In this document: positions 1-6,978 of the stretch, one piece after another | Layout of the letters: every line of letters starts with the position of its first letter | How positions within the stretch are numbered: position 1 is the stretch's first letter | Assembly (NCBI GenBank): GCA_017882335.1 | Contig: JADGPR010000008.1 | Location: 1-64,000, forward strand | Direction of reading: 5' to 3' | DNA from: Bacteroidales bacterium | GTDB taxonomy: Bacteria > Bacteroidota > Bacteroidia > Bacteroidales > FEN-979 | DNA: 64,000 nt | Translations under genes and position numbers: made by a program | Notes under the pieces: generated by a model | The model's database searches: none | Seen by the model: the letters and a program-made list of their open reading frames with translations, nothing else | What the model was told of the DNA's origin: nothing

Positions 1-177
1 CTTCAGATCGATGTTGCGGATCTTATTCATGACATTCTCCGGGGTTTCGATATCCGGCTGGCCAATATTGAGATGATAAACTTTAATTCCTCTTTTTTTG
101 GCTTCTTCTGAAAAAGGAACCAGCTTCCTGATTGGGGAAGCTGGCATCATCTTTCCTTTTAATGAAATAACGGGCAT
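1..177 (-). CDS. PLP-dependent aminotransferase, N-terminal fragment
   Basis: The reverse strand reads as an open frame from an ATG at 177 down to the window edge, starting [18 protein letters not shown] and continuing with [14 protein letters not shown]. The small-residue N-terminus followed by HLNIGQPD is the usual opening of class I aminotransferases of the aspartate aminotransferase type, which use pyridoxal phosphate to move amino groups between amino acids and 2-oxo acids. Only about 59 codons are visible; the PLP lysine and substrate residues lie outside the window, so the substrate cannot be named. The DUF1573 gene ends 8 bp upstream on the same strand, so the two may be co-transcribed. 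It is not in the ORF track because it runs off the edge. Confidence 0.8.
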   Translation of the reverse strand, partial: MPVISLKGKMMPASPIRKLVPFSEEAKKRGIKVYHLNIGQPDIETPENVMNKIRNIDLK

Positions 178-185
178 AATAAGTT

Positions 186-647
186 TTATTTTTGAAGCGG
201 TGTCGCGCTGTTGTCGTTTGTCTTTTCAGGCACCTTATCAGCCGGTTTTGCTACTACATTGCCTTTGATGGAAAGAATCACCCTGGCAGTTTTTGCATTC
301 GAAGTAACCGTTACCGTTTTGTTGATAGGTCCAACATTGTGCGTGGCATAGGTGACTTTTATTATATCGCTTTTTCCAGGAAGAACAGGTTCCTGCGGCC
401 ATGTCGGAATAGTACACCCGCATGAGGAAACAGGTTTCTGAAGGATCAAGGGTTCTTTCCCGGTATTGGTGAATTTAAATTCGCAGGTACCGTCGCTGCC
501 TTGAACAATAGTGCCATAATCATGAACGGTTTTGTCAAAAGAAATTTCAGGAGCATTCGGATCAGCGGGAGCGGGCTGAACATCCTGGGCTTGCAATGTA
601 AAAACTGCAAAGATAAAAAGGACGAATGGAAAAATTATTTTTTGCAT
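186..647 (-). CDS. DUF1573 domain secreted protein
   Basis: A 153-residue protein with a clear signal peptide ([21 protein letters not shown], likely cut after AQA/AQ). The mature part carries one DUF1573 domain, roughly residues 30-135: HDYGTI..G, the F.FTNTG segment, VSSCGCT and the [13 protein letters not shown] stretch. DUF1573 is an immunoglobulin-like fold very common in Bacteroidota exported proteins; its biochemical role is not known. The CGC pair could be redox-active or metal-binding, but that is inference. The C-terminal 20 residues are polar and probably disordered. A TAATTTTG -7 box lies 40 bp upstream of the start, and the aminotransferase gene follows closely, so both may share this promoter. 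Confidence 0.85.
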   Translation of the reverse strand: MQKIIFPFVLFIFAVFTLQAQDVQPAPADPNAPEISFDKTVHDYGTIVQGSDGTCEFKFTNTGKEPLILQKPVSSCGCTIPTWPQEPVLPGKSDIIKVTYATHNVGPINKTVTVTSNAKTARVILSIKGNVVAKPADKVPEKTNDNSATPLQK

Positions 648-686
648 ATTCTCTGGGTATTAAGGTTAATGTTCTTTTTAATGGAG

Positions 687-694
687 CAAAATTA
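687..694 (-). promoter_or_regulatory. Bacteroidota -7 promoter box
   Basis: TAATTTTG on the minus strand matches the Bacteroidota TAnnTTTG element and sits 40 bp before the DUF1573 start. The matching -33 region is T-rich but has no clean TTTG, so this rests on the -7 box alone. Confidence 0.45.
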
Positions 695-871
695 ATAAAT
701 AATTATGTCTTAAAAGTAAATTATGATAAATTAACTTTTATAGTCAAAGAAAATGGATGATTCTGTTTTAATTTTGTGTTTTAATAAAAATTCTGATATT
801 TGTGTCCGGGTCTTAGCATTTGGAATTGACTTTTGAGTATATTATTCCTTTCCTGAATTAGGTTCATTTTC

Positions 872-1258
872 ATGAGAAAAAAATCAATCCTGAAATTATT
901 TTCTTGTTATTTTTTGACTGGTTTGATTCTTATTTCCTGCACACATCAAGTCTCTCCATCCGGTTTTGCTGCGGGTTCAAAAAGGGGAACGGTTGGCGTA
1001 TCCTCTCCTCCCTGTATCATCTACCGTACCCAGTCGGATTATTCCATGTATGTTCCGGTGACATTGTCAGCAGATAAAAGCAAAATCGTATCCTATCCCG
1101 ATATAAAGGACATCTGTTTTAATGGTAAGTTGTCTGTGCCTACCCTCCTGTCCGATGGGTTTCTTCTCGATAACCGTGGCATCAGGTTACAGATCGAAAA
1201 GGAGTTGAATGTACTACTCACTTCGGATAAGCTTAACAAATGCAAGAAATTAAAGTAA
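872..1258 (+). CDS. Small predicted lipoprotein of unknown function
   Basis: 128 residues. A lysine/arginine start, a hydrophobic stretch and the lipobox LISC (Cys23) mark a lipoprotein signal. After it come a basic segment and a short domain with two cysteines (PPCIIY and DICFNG) and a basic C-terminus. I do not recognise a family. The start is preceded by GATATTTG about 70 bp upstream, a near match to the -7 consensus. The gene stands alone between the divergent DUF1573 gene and the DAK2-DegV gene, which begins 45 bp downstream with its own -7 box. No function can be proposed from the sequence. Confidence 0.6.
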   Translation: MRKKSILKLFSCYFLTGLILISCTHQVSPSGFAAGSKRGTVGVSSPPCIIYRTQSDYSMYVPVTLSADKSKIVSYPDIKDICFNGKLSVPTLLSDGFLLDNRGIRLQIEKELNVLLTSDKLNKCKKLK

Positions 1259-1273
1259 ATTTTCAATAATTCT

Positions 1274-1281
1274 TATCTTTG
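1274..1281 (+). promoter_or_regulatory. Bacteroidota -7 promoter box
   Basis: TATCTTTG matches TAnnTTTG and lies 22 bp upstream of the TTG start of the DAK2-DegV gene. No clear -33 TTG is seen at 19 bp. The short leader supports the TTG start. Confidence 0.5.
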
Positions 1282-1303
1282 CAACAAAATCAACCATAAT
1301 AAA

Positions 1304-3103
1304 TTGTCAGAGTCTCTTAAGAAAATCAGTGAGTTAGACGGAAAACAGTTGTATTATAGCTTCTTGTCGGGGGCACAGCGGATCTTTGAAAACCAAAAAC
1401 TGCTAAACCGGATCAATGTTTTCCCTGTTAACGATGCGGATACCGGAACCAATCTGGCATCTACGATGCGTTCCATCATGGATGCAATCATCCCTACTGA
1501 TAACCTGAAAGAAACAGCGGTTGCAATGGCTGATGCTGCATTGACAGGCGCCAGGGGGAATTCAGGTATTATCTTTGCACAATTTCTTTATGGGTTTGGC
1601 AATGAGATCAAGACCGGGCAGACGATGGATATTAAATCGTTTGCGGAGAGTATGCGTAACGCAGTGAATTATGCCTACGAGGCCATTGCAAACCCGGTGG
1701 AAGGTACGATCCTGACGGTCATAAAAGACTGGGCCGAATATCTCTACGCATTAAAGGACATTATCGATGATTTTATCAAATTGCTGATCCAGGCCTATGA
1801 AAGGGCTCAGCAATCGCTGGCTGAAACCACAGCGAAACTACCGATTCTTGCACGCTCGCATGTGGTGGATGCAGGAGCAAAAGGCTTTGTAGTATTTCTT
1901 GAAGGAATCCTTGATTTCTTTACAAAAGGGGGAGAAAAACCTGTTTCCATTCCCGAACAGGTAACTGAAAATGAAAATGACGATATCGTTACCCACGATG
2001 AGATCACATTCCGATACTGTACTGAGGCCATGATCAACGCTGAAAATCTTGATAAATCCAAGATCCGCAATACCATCAAGGTCTGCGGGGATTCATTGGT
2101 TGTTGCCGGTTCCCCGAAAAAAATGCGGATCCACATTCATACCGATTTTCCTGCCGAACTTTTTTCCTACCTGCGCCGCTTCGGCAACATCACCTACCAG
2201 AAAGTGGATGATATGGTGATGCAGCATGAGATCCTGAACAACCGGAAGTCCGGAATTGCAATCCTTACAGATTCTTCCTGTGACCTGCCGAAGGAGGTAC
2301 TTGACCGGTTGCAGATTCACATGGTTCCAATGAGCATCCATTTCGGCGAAACATTTTACCTCGACCGTTATACCATTCAACCCGAACAATTTTATTCACT
2401 GCTCGCAAAATCGGAACAGAACCCGACCTCTGCGCAACCCTCCATCCGTGATTTCCAGAATAAATATGAGTACCTGTGTTCTCATTATTCTTCCGTGATC
2501 GCGTTAAACCTGAGTAAGGCATTAAGTGGAACTTTCAACAGCAGTTTTCAGGCTGCAAAGGAAATTTCTGACAGGACCGGGAAAAGGATTGATGTGATCG
2601 ATTCAGGAACTATAACCGGCGCTCTGGGCTTGATCATCTTACGCCTGGCCGAGGCAATTGAAAAAGGTGCCACACATGAAGAATTACTGCCTGAAATCAG
2701 GAAATGGATTAAAAAAACTCAGGTAAGGATCACTGTGACTACTTTGAAATATATCATCCGTTCCGGACGTGTCAGTGCATTCAAAAGTATTGTTGCCAGG
2801 TCACTGGACCTGAAACCTGTGATCATCATCAATGAAGAAGGGCGTACAGTACTATCTTCAAAATCATTTACCGAAAAGGCAAGCATGAAGAAGGTGATCC
2901 GGAATATTCAGCAGATCACCCAAAAGAACAAGCTCTGGGGATATGCCATCACACATGCAAACAATGCACGCACAGCCGAATGGTTCGCCGTCCAGATGGA
3001 ACAGGTCACCGGACAAAAACCGGCCTTTATAGCGCCTGCATCACCGGCTCTCGGCGCAAATGCCGGACCAGGTGTGGCCTGCGTTTCTTTTATGCTGGAA
3101 TAG
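1304..3103 (+). CDS. DAK2 (DhaL-like) and DegV domain fusion protein
   Basis: 599 residues starting at a TTG codon; no upstream ATG is in frame, and the first residues (LDGKQLYYSFLSGA) already belong to the DAK2 fold, so the start is well placed. Residues about 10-200 form a DhaL/DAK2 domain with the metal-binding motif FPVNDADTGTNL and the GARGNSG loop. A middle domain (about 215-310) follows, then a DegV domain (about 320-599) with AILTDSSCDLP, a TSQPS-like PTSAQPS and the SGTFNSS loop that binds fatty acid. Separate FakA (kinase) and FakB (binding) proteins phosphorylate fatty acids in Firmicutes; the fusion of both halves suggests the same activity in one chain. That activity is inferred from domains. 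It stands alone ahead of the acyl-CoA synthetase gene, so a joint role in acyl handling is possible. Confidence 0.85.
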   Translation: MSESLKKISELDGKQLYYSFLSGAQRIFENQKLLNRINVFPVNDADTGTNLASTMRSIMDAIIPTDNLKETAVAMADAALTGARGNSGIIFAQFLYGFGNEIKTGQTMDIKSFAESMRNAVNYAYEAIANPVEGTILTVIKDWAEYLYALKDIIDDFIKLLIQAYERAQQSLAETTAKLPILARSHVVDAGAKGFVVFLEGILDFFTKGGEKPVSIPEQVTENENDDIVTHDEITFRYCTEAMINAENLDKSKIRNTIKVCGDSLVVAGSPKKMRIHIHTDFPAELFSYLRRFGNITYQKVDDMVMQHEILNNRKSGIAILTDSSCDLPKEVLDRLQIHMVPMSIHFGETFYLDRYTIQPEQFYSLLAKSEQNPTSAQPSIRDFQNKYEYLCSHYSSVIALNLSKALSGTFNSSFQAAKEISDRTGKRIDVIDSGTITGALGLIILRLAEAIEKGATHEELLPEIRKWIKKTQVRITVTTLKYIIRSGRVSAFKSIVARSLDLKPVIIINEEGRTVLSSKSFTEKASMKKVIRNIQQITQKNKLWGYAITHANNARTAEWFAVQMEQVTGQKPAFIAPASPALGANAGPGVACVSFMLE

Positions 3104-3207
3104 AAGATCGTCACGCGTTACGCGTCATACGTAACGAAAACATCTACTCCCAAACTTTCCGATCCTGGTTTCGTGGTTTTTTGATATTTTAGCAGAAAAT
3201 CAATCTC

Positions 3208-5301
3208 ATGATCAACCAGCAACTCATTCATCCCGGAAGCATTGTCGTTATCGGAGGTTCAAATGATGTTCAGAAACCAGGCGGCGCGGTGTTGCGAAAC
3301 CTAATCGAAGGCGGGTTCAATGGCAAACTATATGTTACTAACCTGAAGGAACCTGAAGTTCAGGGAATAAGAAGTTACAACGATCCTTCCCTTTTACCGG
3401 ACGTTGATCTTGCCATCATTGCAATAGCTGCAAAATATATTCCTGATACCGTGGAACTCCTGGTCACCCAAAAAAACACCCGTGCTTTTATTATTCTTTC
3501 GGCAGGTTTTTCTGAAGAGAACCAGGAAGGAAAAGTGCTTGAGCAGAAAGTGGTGGATAGCATCAACCAGGTGAGTGGTTCATTGATTGGGCCGAATTGC
3601 ATAGGCATATTGACTCCTTTCTACCACGGGGTTTTTACGAAACCCATCCCACGACTGGATCCGATGGGCTGTGATTTTATTTCCGGTTCTGGCGCTACGG
3701 CCTGTTTTATTATGGAAGCAGGGATCCCGAACGGACTAACTTTTGCCAGTGTATTCTCCGTTGGTAACAGCGCTCAGATGGGTGTGGAGGATATCCTTCA
3801 GTACCTGGATGAGACCTTTGAACCTGGGAAGAGTTCAAAAGTGAAACTTATCTATATGGAAAATTTTTCCAAACCGCAATTACTGCTGAAACATGCATCA
3901 TCCCTTGTCCGGAAAGGATGCAGGATCGCAGCAGTCAAGGCCGGCTCCTCGGAAGCAGGCAGCCGTGCAGCTTCTTCGCATACGGGCGCATTGGCAAGCC
4001 CAGATGTGGCAGTGGACGCGCTTTTCAGGAAAGCAGGGATTGTTCGTTGTTATGGAAGGGAAGACCTCATCGCTGTGGCTTCTATCTTCATGCATTCGGA
4101 ACTGAAAGGAAAGAACATAGGCATCATTACGCATGCAGGTGGCCCGGCAGTCATGCTTACCGATGCCCTGTCAAACGGAGGAATGAACGTTCCCCACATT
4201 GAAGGTCCTGCTGCAAAAGAATTACTATCACAACTTTTCCCTGGATCTTCGGTGGCCAACCCCATCGATTTTCTCGCCACGGGTACCGCACAGCAACTTG
4301 GAAACATAATCGATTATTGCGAAACCCGCTTTGATACGGTCGATGGAATGGCTGTGATATTCGGTACTCCCGGACTGAACAAGGTTTTCGATGTGTATTC
4401 AGTTCTGGATGAGAAGATGAAAACGGCGGTGAAGCCCATTTTTTCTATCCTTCCTTCCATTCTTACTGCTGCTCCGGAGATAGAAGATTTTATCTCCAGG
4501 GGAAGAATATTTTTCAGGGATGAAGTGGTTTTTGGAAATGCACTCGCAAGAGTTTACAATACACATCGTCCGTTTGTCGAGAAATCCCTGATCCAGGAAG
4601 TAGATCATAACCGGATCCGGAATGTCATCAACCAGGCGCAAGATGGCTTCATCTCACCGGGTGAAATCTGTGAACTATTGGATGCCAGCGGGATACGGAG
4701 AGCAGGTGAAGCTTTGGTGAATACAGTTAAAGATGCCGTGAAAGAGGCAAAAGTGCTGCGTTTCCCGGTCGTTATGAAGGTGGTCGGCCCCGTTCATAAA
4801 TCGGATGTAGGCGGAGTCGTACTGAATGTTAAAGATGAAAAGGCTGTTACCCGCGAATTTGAACGGATGATTCGCATCCAGGATACGACAGCTGTCCTGA
4901 TCCAACCCATGCTTTCAGGTACCGAACTATTTGTAGGGGCCAAGTACGAGCCTAAATTCGGACACATGATCCTTTGCGGATTGGGCGGAATCTTTATCGA
5001 AGTGCTGAAAGATGTTGCTGCCGGATTAACGCCACTGGGCAAGGAAGAAGCCCTCTTCATGATCAGGAACCTGAAGAGCTATAAGATCATCAAAGGTGTG
5101 CGTGGACAAAAAGGCGTAAATGAAGAACTGTTTGCAGATGTCATCCTCAAGCTTTCCGCATTGTTAAAGTCAGCACCTGAGATCATGGAACTCGATTTCA
5201 ATCCCGTGCTCGGGAAAGAAGATTCCATTACCGTTGTGGATGCCAGGATCAACCTGAAAAAAATTAATGCAGGAACCCGATTTGTTGGAGGAATCCCATA
5301 G
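3208..5301 (+). CDS. ADP-forming acetate/acyl-CoA ligase (alpha-beta fusion)
   Basis: 697 residues with the order of NDP-forming acyl-CoA synthetases. An N-terminal CoA-binding Rossmann domain (PGSIVVIGGSNDVQKPGG) is followed by succinyl-CoA-ligase-like domains with the phospho-histidine loop SSHTGALAS near residue 257, and a C-terminal ATP-grasp domain (about 480-697; FPVVMKVVGPVHKSDVGGV, LCGLGGIFIEVLKD). The enzyme reversibly turns acyl-CoA, ADP and phosphate into the acid, CoA and ATP, so in fermenting anaerobes it gains ATP from acetyl-CoA or branched acyl-CoA. The substrate cannot be told from sequence. Length and domain order fit the single-chain form. Its 3' end overlaps the convergent rhomboid gene by 38 bp. 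Confidence 0.88.
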   Translation: MINQQLIHPGSIVVIGGSNDVQKPGGAVLRNLIEGGFNGKLYVTNLKEPEVQGIRSYNDPSLLPDVDLAIIAIAAKYIPDTVELLVTQKNTRAFIILSAGFSEENQEGKVLEQKVVDSINQVSGSLIGPNCIGILTPFYHGVFTKPIPRLDPMGCDFISGSGATACFIMEAGIPNGLTFASVFSVGNSAQMGVEDILQYLDETFEPGKSSKVKLIYMENFSKPQLLLKHASSLVRKGCRIAAVKAGSSEAGSRAASSHTGALASPDVAVDALFRKAGIVRCYGREDLIAVASIFMHSELKGKNIGIITHAGGPAVMLTDALSNGGMNVPHIEGPAAKELLSQLFPGSSVANPIDFLATGTAQQLGNIIDYCETRFDTVDGMAVIFGTPGLNKVFDVYSVLDEKMKTAVKPIFSILPSILTAAPEIEDFISRGRIFFRDEVVFGNALARVYNTHRPFVEKSLIQEVDHNRIRNVINQAQDGFISPGEICELLDASGIRRAGEALVNTVKDAVKEAKVLRFPVVMKVVGPVHKSDVGGVVLNVKDEKAVTREFERMIRIQDTTAVLIQPMLSGTELFVGAKYEPKFGHMILCGLGGIFIEVLKDVAAGLTPLGKEEALFMIRNLKSYKIIKGVRGQKGVNEELFADVILKLSALLKSAPEIMELDFNPVLGKEDSITVVDARINLKKINAGTRFVGGIP

Positions 5302-5881
5302 CCAGCGACGGTTTTAATGCAATCATAAAGATCACACCATAAACGGCCCCCCAGAAATGCGCATCATGGCCGATGTTATCCTTGGCTTTCCTGCTCATGT
5401 AAAATTCATAGATGATATAAAGAATTCCAAAGATCCATGCCGGAATTTCAAGCGGGACGAAAAAAAATGAGATGGGGGCCTTCGGAATTATGATTATGCT
5501 GGCAAAGATCACGGAGGATACTGCACCGGAAGCACCGACTGCATTATAAAAAACATCATTTTTATGTTTTCCGAAGGCAGGGATGATCGATAGCAACAAT
5601 CCTCCTAAATAAAGAAGAATATAGTACAGAATGTATTTTTCTACAAAATACACCTTGAAGAAATGTTCTACAAGGTTTCCGAATGAGTAAAGCACCAACA
5701 TATTGATCAGCAGATGAACCCATCCCGAATGCAGGAAGCCATAGGAAAAAAACCGGTACCACTGGTTGCTGTGCTTTACATCAAAAGCATTGAACTTTAA
5801 CCGGTTGAATAGCTCCTCGTTGTTGAAACAAATGATCGAAGTTACAACCGTGAAAAGTATGATTCCGTAAGTGATTTCCAT
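5264..5881 (-). CDS. Rhomboid family intramembrane serine protease
   Basis: 205 residues, almost all membrane-spanning (about six helices). The family hallmarks are present: HSGWVHLLINM (the HxxxN oxyanion motif of helix 2), GASG with the nucleophile Ser118, and AHFWGAVYG with the catalytic His175. Rhomboids cut other membrane proteins inside or next to the bilayer; the substrate is unknown. It lacks extra soluble domains and matches the compact bacterial form. Its last 38 bp overlap the convergent acyl-CoA ligase gene, so the IGFLH C-terminus is encoded opposite the ligase end. Confidence 0.88.
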   Translation of the reverse strand: MEITYGIILFTVVTSIICFNNEELFNRLKFNAFDVKHSNQWYRFFSYGFLHSGWVHLLINMLVLYSFGNLVEHFFKVYFVEKYILYYILLYLGGLLLSIIPAFGKHKNDVFYNAVGASGAVSSVIFASIIIIPKAPISFFFVPLEIPAWIFGILYIIYEFYMSRKAKDNIGHDAHFWGAVYGVIFMIALKPSLAMGFLQQIGFLH

Positions 5882-5899
5882 ACTTGTAGAAAAGAAATT

Positions 5900-5963
5900 A
5901 AGTTATAAAGTTCATAAAGTTATAAAGTTCATAAAGTTATAAAGTTCATAAAGTTCATAAAGT
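5900..5963. repeat. AAAGTTCAT/AAAGTTAT tandem repeat
   Basis: About seven imperfect copies of a 9-10 bp unit (AAAGTTCAT alternating with AAAGTTAT) directly upstream of the rhomboid gene. Related units recur at 21799-21835 downstream of the isochorismatase gene. Confidence 0.8.
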
Positions 5964-5991
5964 GTTAAGTTTTAAGGATAAATTCCTGCAA

Positions 5992-6043
5992 TCCCACACT
6001 CACACATCCAGCATCCAGTATCCAGCATCCAGTATCCAGCATC
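5992..6043. repeat. CATCCAG tandem repeat, also found inverted at 12479
   Basis: CAGCATCCAGTATC units repeat about three times next to CCCACACTCACACATCCAG. The inverted form of the same composite (GATGCTGGATGCTGG then TGTGAGTGTGGGA) occurs at 12479-12511, so this is an interspersed element, not only local slippage. Confidence 0.8.
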
Positions 6044-6044
6044 T

Positions 6045-6872
6045 TTACTTGCCAACTTTCTCAGTCTTCGGAAGCTTAGTGTAATCAATCTCCGATCCGA
6101 GCATGCTATGAGGGATCAGGAAAACAACCAGCAATACGATGGAAGCAAGAATGGGCCAGAATTTCGTTTCCCGGTTCTTATATTGAACAATAAGTGCAAT
6201 AACCCAGAAAAGGAAAGCAACAATGGATTTGTTGTCGGTCAGGTCGTGACCGAAAGGCCAACCGGCCCAAAAAACATTAAAGGAAAATTTCTGAACAATT
6301 GGCCCGAGGATCAGGCCTCCGATGAGAAGGGTAACAATGGTGATCCAGGTATAAAGGAGAGTGTTTTTCCCTTTGGTGATTGCTTCAAGTCCGGTGATGG
6401 TAGAAAACAGCATCGCTAGAAAGATGATCAGGATATGGGGAAGAAGGATGTACATCGGTACATGCCCTTTATAGCGGAGAACAGCCGGTTCTTCGTTCAG
6501 TAAAACCTGTTCGTTCCCTTTGGCAAGGGTGATATGATACATCACCTTGCCGGCAATATCCTGGTGCGGCAGACTGCCAATGAGGGAGTCGCCTTTCCTC
6601 ACCATTGGAGCAGTGGTCCAGCTGTCGTAACTTTTAAATCTCCTGAATTGAACTTTGCCCTTTATGGAGGTATCAGCAATTTTAAGAATAACTTTGGCAT
6701 CATCCTGACCATCATAAGTCCGGATCAAATCAGCTTTTATAACCTTTTGCCCGATCTCTTTTTTCACATCCATCGGGTATGTAGGTCCCGTTCTGCGCTG
6801 ATATCCGGCAATCACCACCGTGAAAATAAATGCAAAGATCCAGATCATCCAGTTTTTTAGTGTCTTGTTCAT
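6045..6872 (-). CDS. Multi-pass membrane protein of unknown function
   Basis: 275 residues. One N-terminal membrane segment (about 8-25) is followed by a soluble stretch of about 100 residues (27-135) rich in beta-like patterns (KVILKIADTSIKGKVQFRRF), then four or so membrane helices (about 140-265). I do not recognise the family. The exported N-terminal part with its paired-strand look suggests a small periplasmic domain tethered to a four-helix unit. The gene stands between repeat blocks: CATCCAG repeats abut its 3' end and a CACCCCT-GGGGT hairpin repeat lies just upstream of its start. The AGGxCC-free leader gives no clear promoter. Confidence 0.6.
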   Translation of the reverse strand: MNKTLKNWMIWIFAFIFTVVIAGYQRRTGPTYPMDVKKEIGQKVIKADLIRTYDGQDDAKVILKIADTSIKGKVQFRRFKSYDSWTTAPMVRKGDSLIGSLPHQDIAGKVMYHITLAKGNEQVLLNEEPAVLRYKGHVPMYILLPHILIIFLAMLFSTITGLEAITKGKNTLLYTWITIVTLLIGGLILGPIVQKFSFNVFWAGWPFGHDLTDNKSIVAFLFWVIALIVQYKNRETKFWPILASIVLLVVFLIPHSMLGSEIDYTKLPKTEKVGK

Positions 6873-6895
6873 ATTTCTTTAATTTTCGCTATTCG

Positions 6896-6962
6896 CTAGA
6901 ATAATTTCACCCCTGAGGGGTTCCAAGGTTTTTTTTGTTTTTATTTCGCTATTTCGCTATTT
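6896..6962. repeat. CTAGAATAAT-CACCCCT-GGGGT interspersed repeat, single copy
   Basis: CTAGAATAATTTCACCCCTG followed by AGGGGTT, a T-rich run and GCTATTTCGCTATTT. It is one copy of the element found as a four-copy array at 41821-42064 and, inverted and shorter, at 12520-12547. The ACCCCT..GGGGT core forms a short hairpin. Confidence 0.8.
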
Positions 6963-6978
6963 GTCATGGCAAAGATAA